Source: an uncultured Oscillospiraceae bacterium
Lineage (GTDB): Bacteria; Bacillota; Clostridia; Oscillospirales; Oscillospiraceae
Length of the DNA: 12,316 bases
Direction of reading: 5' to 3'
Assembly: GCA_934646175.1 (NCBI GenBank)
Contig: CAKUEI010000050.1
Location: 1-12,316 of the forward strand
Part shown: positions 6,720 to 12,316 of the stretch, in pieces
Numbering within the stretch: the first letter of the stretch is position 1
Layout of the letters: every line of letters starts with the position of its first letter
Program-made: the position numbers and the translations under genes
Notes under the pieces: generated by a model
What the model saw: the letters and a program-made list of their open reading frames with translations, nothing else
What the model was told of the DNA's origin: nothing
Database searches by the model: none

Positions 6720-6740
6720 GTGCTGCGTTCAGCATAGCAC
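6720..6740. promoter_or_regulatory. Nested palindromes over the XRE -10: candidate operator
   Basis: TGCTG-CGTT-CAGCA (6721-6734) is a perfect 5-bp dyad. GTGCT (6720-6724) and AGCAC (6736-6740) form an outer, differently centred dyad. Both cover the leftward -10 box (6731-6736). The size and position suit an XRE-family repressor acting on its own gene, which is inference. Confidence 0.45.
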
Positions 6741-6759
6741 GATTTTCCCTTCGGTTCAA
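6731..6759 (-). promoter_or_regulatory. Promoter of the XRE regulator gene
   Basis: Read leftward, TTGAAC (6759-6754), a 17-base spacer and TATGCT (6736-6731) are present, with an extended -10 TG. The start point should be near 6725, giving a leader of about 28 bases. Confidence 0.65.
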
Positions 6760-6771
6760 TGCCCTCCCCTT

Positions 6772-6800
6772 CGCTTTTCTTGCTCTGGTTCCGCTTTTCT
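6772..6800 (+). repeat. Direct repeat CGCTTTTCT in the XRE/TetR intergenic region
   Basis: CGCTTTTCT occurs at 6772-6780 and 6792-6800, exactly 20 bases (about two helical turns) apart, around the TetR-gene -35. A near-inverted copy (GGAAAGCG, 6816-6823) lies at the start of the transcript. It could bind a regulator on one face of the helix. Confidence 0.35.
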
Positions 6801-6808
6801 GATATCAT
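6780..6808 (+). promoter_or_regulatory. Candidate promoter of the TetR-type gene
   Basis: TTGCTC (6780-6785), a 17-base spacer and TATCAT (6803-6808) are present, with a start near 6815 and a leader of about 20 bases. The -10 is good. The -35 keeps only the TTG core. Confidence 0.5.
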
Positions 6809-6834
6809 GATGAACGGAAAGCGAGGTTTTCTTC

Positions 6835-7401
6835 ATGTCCGACTTCACCGCCCGCGCCATCAAGGCGTCCTTCCTCAAGCTGCTGAACGAATATCCCCTC
6901 CATAAGATCAGTGTCCGCATGATCACCGACGGCTGCGGCATCACCCGCAATTCCTTTTACTACCACTTTCAGGACATCCCCACCCTGCTGGAGACCATCC
7001 TCACCGAAGAGAGCGCCGAGCTCATCCGCCGCTATCCCACCATCAGCACCCTGGATGAATGCCTTGATGTAGCCATCCGCTTCGCCTTGGAAAACCGGAA
7101 AGCGGTCATGCACATTTATCATTCTGCCAACCGCGACCTGTTCGACGCCGCGGCCCTCCGCCTCTGTGAGTACGCCGTCACCGCTTACATCAACACCGCT
7201 TTTTCCCCTCAGTCCCTGCGGGAGGAGGACCGGCCCGTGGTCATCCGTTTCATCCAGTGCGAGTTGTTCGGGCTGTGCCTCAACTGGATCGCCGGGGGCA
7301 TGGACCCTGCGGATACCGATTCCCTCCACCGGATGCTCCGCCTCTGTCAGGACCTGCCGGAAGCCGTCGCCCGCCGCAGCCGGGAAGCGGCGGAAAGGTG
7401 A
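6835..7401 (+). CDS. TetR/AcrR-family transcriptional regulator
   Basis: This is a 188-residue helical regulator. The N-terminal TetR DNA-binding domain runs to about residue 50, with the helix-turn-helix ISVRMITDGCGITRNSFYYHFQD at 25-47 (the TR-NSFYYHF recognition helix is characteristic). The C-terminal part (55-188) is the ligand-binding and dimerisation half, of the kind seen in DhaS-like TetR proteins, and is Cys-containing (76, 111, 142, 148, 171). It ends in a basic stretch. The start follows a modest GAGG (6823-6826) at 8 bases. The gene has its own terminator, so it is not in one transcript with the MMPL gene that follows in the same direction. TetR proteins next to MMPL exporters usually repress them and respond to an exported or toxic compound. 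That link is inferred from position only. Confidence 0.9.
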   Translation: MSDFTARAIKASFLKLLNEYPLHKISVRMITDGCGITRNSFYYHFQDIPTLLETILTEESAELIRRYPTISTLDECLDVAIRFALENRKAVMHIYHSANRDLFDAAALRLCEYAVTAYINTAFSPQSLREEDRPVVIRFIQCELFGLCLNWIAGGMDPADTDSLHRMLRLCQDLPEAVARRSREAAER

Positions 7402-7433
7402 CTTTTTGGGCATCCGAGCCCATTCTGCCCAAA

Positions 7434-7445
7434 ATTTGATCAAAT
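7434..7445. promoter_or_regulatory. Perfect 12-bp palindrome ATTTGATCAAAT
   Basis: This fully symmetric site lies 32 bases after the TetR-type gene stop, just before its terminator and about 130 bases before the MMPL start. It is a candidate regulator site, for example for the TetR protein. It is upstream of the MMPL promoter and may simply be chance in an AT-rich gap. Confidence 0.3.
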
Positions 7446-7450
7446 CCGGT

Positions 7451-7484
7451 CCGGTGCCCAGCTTTGGGGCACCGGGCTTTTTTT
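7451..7484 (+). terminator. Intrinsic terminator between the TetR-type and MMPL genes
   Basis: A perfect 9-bp stem (7451-7459 with 7467-7475, loop AGCTTTG) is followed by GC and seven T (7478-7484). It separates the regulator transcript from the MMPL operon. Confidence 0.88.
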
Positions 7485-7489
7485 GTCCC

Positions 7490-7518
7490 TTCCGGTTTGC
7501 CTTTCCCGCCGCTATACT
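7490..7518 (+). promoter_or_regulatory. Candidate promoter of the MMPL operon
   Basis: TATACT (7513-7518) is a good -10 about 55 bases before the MMPL start codon. The -35 at 17 bases (TTCCGG) is poor, which would fit a promoter needing activation or having low basal use. It is the best candidate between the terminator and the gene. Confidence 0.38.
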
Positions 7519-7573
7519 TTCCTGCAGTAATCTACCGGCACTTTGTTTTCAGCCGGGAAAGGAGCTATTGCAC

Positions 7574-9667
7574 ATGCGCTTTTCCAAAGCGATCGTCAAG
7601 CATCGTGTCCTGGTGCTTCTCCTTGCCGTCCTTCTCCTCGTCCCTTCGGTCTTTGGCATGGTGAACACCCGTATCAACTACGATATGCTGGACTATCTTC
7701 CTGCGGATATGGACACTTCCGTGGGGCAGGAGGTCCTCATGGAGGACTTCGGCAAGGGTGCCTTCTCCTTCCTCATCGTGGAGGATATGGCCCCCAAAGA
7801 TGTGGCAGTCCTGAAGGAAAAGATCGAACAGGTCGACCATGTGGACACCGTTCTCTGGTACGATTCCCTCGTCGATCTCTCCGTTCCCATGGAGGTCCTT
7901 CCGGACGAGATCTATGACGCCTTCAATTCCGGGAACGCCACCATGATGGCCATTTTCTTCGATAGCGCCACCTCCGCCGATGTGACCATGGACGCCATCC
8001 GTGAGATCCGTTCCATCGCCGGACAGCAGTGCTTCGTCTCTGGTATGTCCGCTCTGGTCACCGACCTGAAGGACCTGTGCGAGGCGGAGGAGCCCACCTA
8101 TGTGGCGCTGGCTGTTGTCTGCGCCTGCATCGCCATGATGGTCCTGCTGGACGGCTTTCTGGTACCCCTTGTGTTCCTTCTGAGCATCGGCATGGCCATC
8201 GTGATCAATCTGGGCACCAACGTTTTCCTGGGCCAGATCTCTTACATCACCAAGGCCCTTTCCGCCGTTCTGCAGCTGGCTGTCACCATGGACTACTCCA
8301 TCTTCCTCTGGCACAGCTACAACGAGCAGCTGCTCTGCACCGACTCCCATGAGGACGCCATGGCCTCCGCCATCCACCAGACCTTCTCCTCCGTCCTGGG
8401 CAGCTCTATCACCACCGTGGCCGGGTTTATCGCCCTGTGCTTCATGTCCTTTACCCTGGGCCGCGACCTTGGTATCGTCATGGCCAAGGGCGTTCTGCTG
8501 GGCGTTCTCGGCTGCGTCACCGTGCTGCCCTCCCTCATCCTGCTGCTGGATAAGCCCCTGCAGAAGACCCGGCACCGCTCCCTCATCCCCGATGCCGGCA
8601 AATTTGCCAAGGGCATCTGCAAGGTGTTCCCACTGTTTCTCATCATCTTTGCCCTGCTCATCTTCCCCTTCTACTCCGGCTACAGCAAGACCAACGACGA
8701 GGTCTATTACGACATGGGAGAGTGCCTGCCGCAGGACATGGCCTACGTCATCGCCAACAGCAAGCTCTCCGAGGACTTTGACATTGCCTCCACCCATATG
8801 GTCCTGGTCAGCGCCGGCCTTCCCACCCGGGATGTCCGCAGCATGGTCAGCGAAATGGAGGACGTCCCCGGCGTCAAATACGTCCTCTCACTGGAAAGCG
8901 TCGTGGGCCCCATGGTGCCGGAAGAGATCCTGCCGGACTCCATCCTCAGCATTCTGAAAAGCGACAAATGGGAGCTGATGCTCATCAACTCCGACTGCAA
9001 GGTGGCCTCCGACGCGGTCAGCGTTCAGATCGACTCCCTCAACGAGATTCTGAAGCGCTATGACCCCAGCGGCATGCTTATCGGTGAGGCCCCCTGCATG
9101 AAGGATATGATCGAGACCACCGACCACGACTTTCAAGTGGTCAACGCCGTCTCCATCGTGGCCATCTTCGTCATCATCGCCCTGGTGGAGAAAAGCATCA
9201 CCCTTCCCTTCCTGCTCATTGCGGTCATCGAGCTGGCCATCTTCATCAATCTGGGCCTGCCCCACTATCTGGGCCAGTCGCTGCCCTTCATCGCCCCCAT
9301 CTGCATCAGTACCATTCAACTGGGCGCCACCGTGGACTATGCCATCCTTATGACCACCCGCTATAAGGCCGAGCGCCGAAATGGCCGCAAGGCGAAGGAC
9401 GCCGTGGCCGCCGCCCTCCGGGCCTCTACGCCCTCCATCATCGTCAGCGGCTTGGGGCTGTTCGCCGCCACCTTCGGCGTGGCCCTTTATTCCAACATCG
9501 ACATCATCAAATCCATGTGTATGCTTATGGCCCGGGGTGCCATCATCAGCGTTCTGCTGGTGTTGTTCATCCTCCCGGCCCTGCTCATCCTGTGCGATAA
9601 GCTCATCTGCCACACCACCGCCGGTATGCGGAGCATTCCGGCCGCTCAAACTCAGGAGGTTCAATAA
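7574..9667 (+). CDS. MMPL/RND-family membrane transporter
   Basis: This is a 697-residue transporter with the duplicated RND layout. A first membrane helix (about 11-29) is followed by an extracytoplasmic domain (30-175), five helices (about 176-325), a second half starting with a helix at 351-369, a second extracytoplasmic domain (370-520) and five more helices (522-676). The proton-relay Asp-Tyr pairs known from MmpL3-type proteins are intact in both halves: TMDYSIF (Asp240-Tyr241) and TVDYAIL (Asp588-Tyr589). The repeats INYDMLDYLP (35-43) and VYYDMGECLP (377-386) start the two outer domains. Proton-driven export of a lipid, peptide or drug is expected from the family, but the substrate is unknown. 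AAAGGAG (7558-7564) precedes the ATG by 9 bases, and in-frame codons further upstream lie across the terminator. The stop is one base before the next start, so the two are co-translated. Confidence 0.93.
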   Translation: MRFSKAIVKHRVLVLLLAVLLLVPSVFGMVNTRINYDMLDYLPADMDTSVGQEVLMEDFGKGAFSFLIVEDMAPKDVAVLKEKIEQVDHVDTVLWYDSLVDLSVPMEVLPDEIYDAFNSGNATMMAIFFDSATSADVTMDAIREIRSIAGQQCFVSGMSALVTDLKDLCEAEEPTYVALAVVCACIAMMVLLDGFLVPLVFLLSIGMAIVINLGTNVFLGQISYITKALSAVLQLAVTMDYSIFLWHSYNEQLLCTDSHEDAMASAIHQTFSSVLGSSITTVAGFIALCFMSFTLGRDLGIVMAKGVLLGVLGCVTVLPSLILLLDKPLQKTRHRSLIPDAGKFAKGICKVFPLFLIIFALLIFPFYSGYSKTNDEVYYDMGECLPQDMAYVIANSKLSEDFDIASTHMVLVSAGLPTRDVRSMVSEMEDVPGVKYVLSLESVVGPMVPEEILPDSILSILKSDKWELMLINSDCKVASDAVSVQIDSLNEILKRYDPSGMLIGEAPCMKDMIETTDHDFQVVNAVSIVAIFVIIALVEKSITLPFLLIAVIELAIFINLGLPHYLGQSLPFIAPICISTIQLGATVDYAILMTTRYKAERRNGRKAKDAVAAALRASTPSIIVSGLGLFAATFGVALYSNIDIIKSMCMLMARGAIISVLLVLFILPALLILCDKLICHTTAGMRSIPAAQTQEVQ

Positions 9668-9668
9668 G

Positions 9669-11765
9669 ATGAAGAAAAATCGTATCCTCTCCCTTATTCT
9701 CGCCCTCACCGTGGCCGCCAGCGCCACCGGCGTCACCGCGTTCGCCCTTGCCTCCGCCTCCCCCTCCCCGGAGGAGGACGAAGAAGCCGCCGCCCCCTCT
9801 GTGGGCGATCTGGACACCGCCTCCGCTCAGGGACTCTCCAAAGACGAAACGGTGTACGTCATCTCCGCGCCCGACGGTTCCGTTCAGAAGGTCATCGTCA
9901 CCGACCAGATCAAAACCCCGGACGGCCTTTCCGCCATTTCCGACGAATCCGCCCTGACGGATATCGAAACCGTGAAGGGCAACGCTTCCTATACCGCCTC
10001 CGGCTCTTCCCTGCAGTGGGACACCGCCGGCGGGGACGTTGCCTACCGCGGCAACATCGAAAAGGACCTTCCCGTCACCATGAAGGTCACCTACACCCTG
10101 GATGGGGAGGAGATCGCTCCCGATGCCCTCGCCGGGCAGAGCGGCCGCGTCACCATCCGCTATGCTTACGCCAATCAGCAATACGAAATGGTCACCATCG
10201 ACGGCAAAAAAGAGAAAATTTATGTTCCCTTCGCCGTCCTCACCGGTCTTCTGCTGGACAGCGATCACTTCACGGGCGTTTCCGTGACCAACGGCAAACT
10301 TTTGGAGGACGGGAACCGCACCGCCGTGGTGGGTCTCTCCCTCCCCGGACTGCAGGAGGACTTGGGCCTCAGCCGGGATCAGGTCGACCTGCCCGATTTT
10401 GTGGAGATCACCGCCGACGTCACCGATTTCTCGCTGGACACCTCGGTTGCCGTGATCACCAACTCCGTCTTCAGCGGTCTGGACGATGACCTCACCGGCG
10501 AGCTGGACCTTTCCCAGCTTCAGTCCTCCCTCGATAAGCTCACCTCCGCCGTCACCCAGCTGACCGACGGCTCCTCCACCCTTTATCAGGGGCTGTGCAC
10601 TCTGCTGGATAAGACCGGCGACCTCACCGCCGGGGTGCAGCAGCTTTCCGCCGGACTCAGCACCCTGTCCGCCAACAGCGCCCAGCTCAATTCCGGTGCC
10701 CGTCAGGTGTTCGAGTCTCTGCTCGCTCAGGCCAATACCCAGCTGAAGTCCTCCGGTCTCTCCATTCCGGAGCTGACCGTAGAAAATTACAGTACCGTCC
10801 TCACCGATCTCCTCGCCCAGCTGGATGAGCCGGGTACCTATGCGGAAAACGCTGCCCGGCAGCAGGTCACTGCCGCCGTCCGCGCGCAGGAAGAAACCAT
10901 CCGCGCCGCCGTCACCGCCGCCGTCCGGCAGCAGGTCGAGCCGCAAGTCACCGCTGCAATTCAGCGCAAAGTGACCGAGCAGGTCACCGCCGCAGTGCAG
11001 GCCCAAGTGCAGGAAAAGGTTCTCGCCCAGTTGGGGCTTACGTCTCAGCAGTACGAGGACTCCCTCGCCGCCGGTCTCATTCCGGAAGCGCAGCAGGCAC
11101 AGATCCATGCCGCGGTGGCGCAGCAAATGAGCACTGATTCCGCCAAGGCTCTCATCTCCCAGACCGTTTCGGAGAAAATGTCCTCCGCCGAGGTGACCGT
11201 CCTCACGGAAAGCACCCTCACGGAGAAAATGTCCTCCGCAGAAGTGACCGCTCTCATCGAGCAGAAGATGGGGGAGCAGATCGACCTTCTGGTGCAGCAG
11301 CAGATGGCCGCACCGGAGGTCCAGCAGAAAATTCTGGAGGCAACCCAGACCGCTTCCGCCGGGGCCGTCAGTATCCGCTCCCTGAAGCAGCAGCTTGACA
11401 GCTACAACGCCTTCTACACCGGCCTTCTCACCTACACCACCGGGGTGGACTCCGCCGCCTCCGGCGCCGCCCTGCTGCAGGGCTATATGCCCGCCCTGAC
11501 CGACGGCGTCACTCAGCTGCGCGACGGCGCGCTTCAGCTTTCCGACGGCATGAAGCAGTTTGAGGAGGAAGGCATTGAAAAGCTCACCTCCGCTCTCAGC
11601 GGCGACCTGGGCAATGCCGGCGACCGGCTCCGTGCCACCATCCAGGTCAGCAAGCGCTACCAGAACTTCTCCGGTCTTTCCAGTGACATGAGCGGCTCCG
11701 TGAAGTTCATTTACCGCACCGATTCCATCTCCGCCCCCGCACCCACCGCATCCGATGCGGAGTAA
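9669..11765 (+). CDS. Secreted helical-repeat protein coupled to MMPL (YhgE/Pip-like extracytoplasmic protein)
   Basis: This is a 698-residue exported protein. A signal peptide occupies residues 1-30 (MKKNRILSLILALTVAASAT; cleavage likely near ALASA). An acidic linker follows, then a mainly beta region (about 55-270, with SYTASGSSLQWDT and RGNIEKDLPVTMKVTYTLDG). The rest is long helical: 278-345 with TAGVQQLSAGLSTLSANSAQLNSG-type repeats as in YhgE/Pip outer domains, 395-455 with four VTAAV/VTAAI repeats, 500-530 with a doubled EKMSSAEVT unit, and 565-650 with TDGVTQLRDGALQLSDGMKQ. Unlike YhgE, no membrane segment follows, and the C-terminus is polar, so it is probably free or held by the transporter. 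AGGAGG (9654-9659) lies inside the MMPL 3' end, with a 1-base gap between genes. Acting with the MMPL protein as an extracytoplasmic partner is inference from coupling. Confidence 0.85.
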   Translation: MKKNRILSLILALTVAASATGVTAFALASASPSPEEDEEAAAPSVGDLDTASAQGLSKDETVYVISAPDGSVQKVIVTDQIKTPDGLSAISDESALTDIETVKGNASYTASGSSLQWDTAGGDVAYRGNIEKDLPVTMKVTYTLDGEEIAPDALAGQSGRVTIRYAYANQQYEMVTIDGKKEKIYVPFAVLTGLLLDSDHFTGVSVTNGKLLEDGNRTAVVGLSLPGLQEDLGLSRDQVDLPDFVEITADVTDFSLDTSVAVITNSVFSGLDDDLTGELDLSQLQSSLDKLTSAVTQLTDGSSTLYQGLCTLLDKTGDLTAGVQQLSAGLSTLSANSAQLNSGARQVFESLLAQANTQLKSSGLSIPELTVENYSTVLTDLLAQLDEPGTYAENAARQQVTAAVRAQEETIRAAVTAAVRQQVEPQVTAAIQRKVTEQVTAAVQAQVQEKVLAQLGLTSQQYEDSLAAGLIPEAQQAQIHAAVAQQMSTDSAKALISQTVSEKMSSAEVTVLTESTLTEKMSSAEVTALIEQKMGEQIDLLVQQQMAAPEVQQKILEATQTASAGAVSIRSLKQQLDSYNAFYTGLLTYTTGVDSAASGAALLQGYMPALTDGVTQLRDGALQLSDGMKQFEEEGIEKLTSALSGDLGNAGDRLRATIQVSKRYQNFSGLSSDMSGSVKFIYRTDSISAPAPTASDAE
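11170..11256 (+). repeat. 36-bp direct repeat inside the secreted protein gene
   Basis: Two copies (11170-11205 and 11221-11256) with four differences encode EKMSSAEVT followed by V or A, 17 codons apart. The low divergence points to a recent duplication that extends a helical stretch in frame. Confidence 0.8.
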
Positions 11766-11978
11766 CCTCCCGGCCTTTTCCGCTGAAATTTTTCTTCCCG
11801 GGGAATTGGAAGCCGTCTGGGAGCAGGTGCAGCAAAAGTATGCGGAATTTCTCTCCGATTGGCGCACCGACCTCGGCGGCAAAAAGAATTTCCACAACGG
11901 CACCGGGGGCACCTATGACTGCATCGCCATTATGAGCTATTATGCCGTGCGCCGATCGGTCGTCTCCTTCTGCGAGAT
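11755..11978 (+). pseudogene. Truncated gene resembling L-2-amino-thiazoline-4-carboxylic acid hydrolase family
   Basis: A frame starting at ATG 11755 overlaps the last 11 bases of the secreted-protein gene. It reads family-like for about 75 codons: ELEAVWEQVQQKYAEFL (17-33), GGKKNFHNGTGGTYDCIAI (41-59), MSYYAV (60-65) and VVSFCEI (69-75). In my memory of the family, GGKKN is followed by a helix ending in YY and then an acidic conserved stretch. Here sequence after about 11978 turns into basic, unrelated residues and stops at 12099. The remaining two thirds of a usual protein are missing. No ribosome site precedes the ATG, so translation would depend on coupling to the upstream stop. Full proteins of this family are thought to cleave or modify C-N bonds in thiazoline-type substrates, but most members are uncharacterised. 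I read this as a remnant cut by the rearranged DNA on its right. The family call is moderate. Confidence 0.55.
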
Positions 11979-12101
11979 CAGGGTGGAGCAGTCAGCAGGA
12001 GCGAAACCCCGCAAAGAGTGCCCCCGTTTACCGAAATTGCAAACCAACATAAGCGTTTGCGGGTCGAAAACGAGGAACAGCAGAATGAGCGCACGATGAG
12101 T

Positions 12102-12146
12102 GTTTATAAAAAACTCGTCGCAAGCAATATGACGTTTGCGACGAGT
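12102..12146 (-). terminator. Leftward intrinsic terminator, repeat copy A
   Basis: Read leftward, an 11-bp stem (12146-12136 with 12123-12113) is followed by a run of T, then ATAAAC. It is preceded by ACCCGCCA, a shortened version of the CCA end found in copy B. No gene is evident directly upstream of it on this strand. Confidence 0.7.
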
Positions 12147-12265
12147 GGCGGGTGTTTACAGAAAAGATGCACCCACGTCGAAGCCTCCGTTTCATCAAAC
12201 CGCAAACCAGCGCAGTGTTTACGGTTTGAAAAGGAGGAGCAACGGCGTGAGCGCGCTCTGACTTA

Positions 12266-12305
12266 TAAAAAAAGTCGGAGCAAGCGATACAAAGCTTGCT
12301 CCGAC
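12266..12305 (-). terminator. Leftward intrinsic terminator, repeat copy B
   Basis: Read leftward, a perfect 12-bp stem (12305-12294 with 12285-12274, 8-base loop) is followed by seven T (12273-12267). It starts two bases after a CCA, which is the usual layout at the end of a tRNA gene. Confidence 0.82.
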
Positions 12306-12306
12306 G

Positions 12307-12316
12307 TGGTACGGGT
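12307..12316 (-). tRNA. Possible 3' end of a leftward tRNA gene (rest outside window)
   Basis: The last ten bases read ACCCGT-A-CCA on the - strand. That could be the 3' acceptor strand, discriminator A73 and an encoded CCA, with an intrinsic terminator beginning two bases later. Only this fragment is visible, so the amino acid cannot be given and the call rests on layout. Confidence 0.4.

Larger units (their letters stand above)
11979..12316. other. Non-coding junction region with tandem tRNA-flank-like repeats
   Basis: No convincing gene is present. Frames crossing this DNA, including one on the + strand that stays open to the window end, translate to low-complexity basic sequence and run through terminator stems. 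What the region holds is two imperfect copies of a ~130-bp unit and two leftward terminators. The truncated gene ends where this repeat region begins. Confidence 0.6.
12024..12316. repeat. Imperfect tandem duplication, two ~130-bp copies 163 bp apart
   Basis: Copy A (about 12024-12153) and copy B (about 12187-12316) share an ordered set of blocks. These are CCGTTT, GCAAACC, a TTTRCGG block, a GAAAA-GAGGA block, TGAGCGC, then TTATAAAAAA, a long stem-loop, and TGG(TA)CGGGT. The stem sequences differ while pairing is kept (ACTCGTCGCAA against GTCGGAGCAAGC), so base pairing seems to be what is conserved. Copy B is cut by the window end. Confidence 0.65.

Noticed and set aside
6698..6808. Upstream ATG for the XRE gene at 6808
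   Set aside because: It would include the promoter. The added residues are charged and not HTH-like, and AAGGAGG precedes 6697.
7166..7573. Extension of the MMPL frame upstream of 7574
   Set aside because: The frame overlaps the TetR gene and a strong terminator. AAAGGAG and a normal MMPL N-terminus set the start at 7574.
9603..11912. A 769-codon - strand frame opposite the secreted protein gene
   Set aside because: It is the Gly-rich mirror of a real gene with a signal peptide, ribosome site and family features. It has no ribosome site of its own that I could see.
12154..12236. A complete tRNA upstream (leftward strand) of terminator A
   Set aside because: No T-arm with paired 5-bp stems or anticodon arm could be drawn. 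Only a CCA-like end remains.
12096..12316. Open frame on the + strand running to the window end
   Set aside because: It reads through two leftward terminator stems, is rich in Lys/Arg/Ser and has no family likeness. It is best seen as antisense of a tRNA flank.
12307..12316. T-box riboswitch motif (resemblance to GGGTGGTACCGCG)
   Set aside because: Only GTGGTAC matches, the neighbouring stem has its T run on the opposite strand, and no specifier stem is visible.
12024..12316. CRISPR array or integron attC sites from the repeated hairpins
   Set aside because: There are only two units, the stems are divergent and the spacing does not suit CRISPR. The A/T flank and CCA end fit tRNA terminators, and no integrase or cas gene is nearby.

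Overview
The window is about 12.3 kb of GC-rich bacterial DNA. It reads as a low-redundancy Firmicutes chromosome, most likely a gut Clostridia member of the Oscillospiraceae type. That placement is inference from the GC-rich coding with AGGAGG ribosome sites, TTGACA/TATAAT-like promoters, a diacyl lipoprotein in place of a periplasmic binding protein, a DUF975 protein and an MMPL/secreted-protein pair. No rRNA or complete tRNA is present to fix the taxonomy. Gene spacing is tight, and nearly every transcription unit ends in a recognisable intrinsic terminator.

Left part (1-3494): the 3' three quarters of ilvD (branched-chain amino acid synthesis) runs rightward into a terminator. Two leftward units face it. 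The first is a DUF975 membrane protein followed by a probable 28-residue small protein. The second is a short-chain dehydrogenase (SDR) whose catalytic Asn and Lys positions appear exchanged.

Middle (3495-6241): a divergent promoter region separates the SDR from a complete polar amino acid ABC importer, in the order lipoprotein, permease, ATPase. A hairpin lies between the lipoprotein and permease genes. The importer converges on a leftward XRE-type regulator, and one 17-bp-stem terminator overlaps the stop codons of both.

Right part (6242-11978): the XRE regulator is divergent from a TetR-type regulator. The TetR gene has its own terminator and is followed by an MMPL (RND-type) transporter. 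One base after the MMPL stop begins a 698-residue secreted protein with helical repeats, like the extracytoplasmic domain of YhgE/Pip proteins. These two probably form an export or envelope system controlled by the neighbouring TetR protein.

Right end (11755-12316): a gene resembling the L-2-amino-thiazoline-4-carboxylic acid hydrolase family starts inside the end of the secreted-protein gene but loses its similarity after about 75 codons. The rest of the window is an imperfect tandem duplication. Each copy carries a leftward intrinsic terminator next to a CCA-like tRNA 3' end. This looks like a tRNA-flank rearrangement junction and is the least ordinary DNA in the window.

I found no CRISPR array, complete insertion sequence or clearly new defence system. 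The best leads are the SDR residue exchange, the 28-residue small gene, the MMPL/helical-repeat pair, and the truncated gene beside the tRNA-tail repeats.
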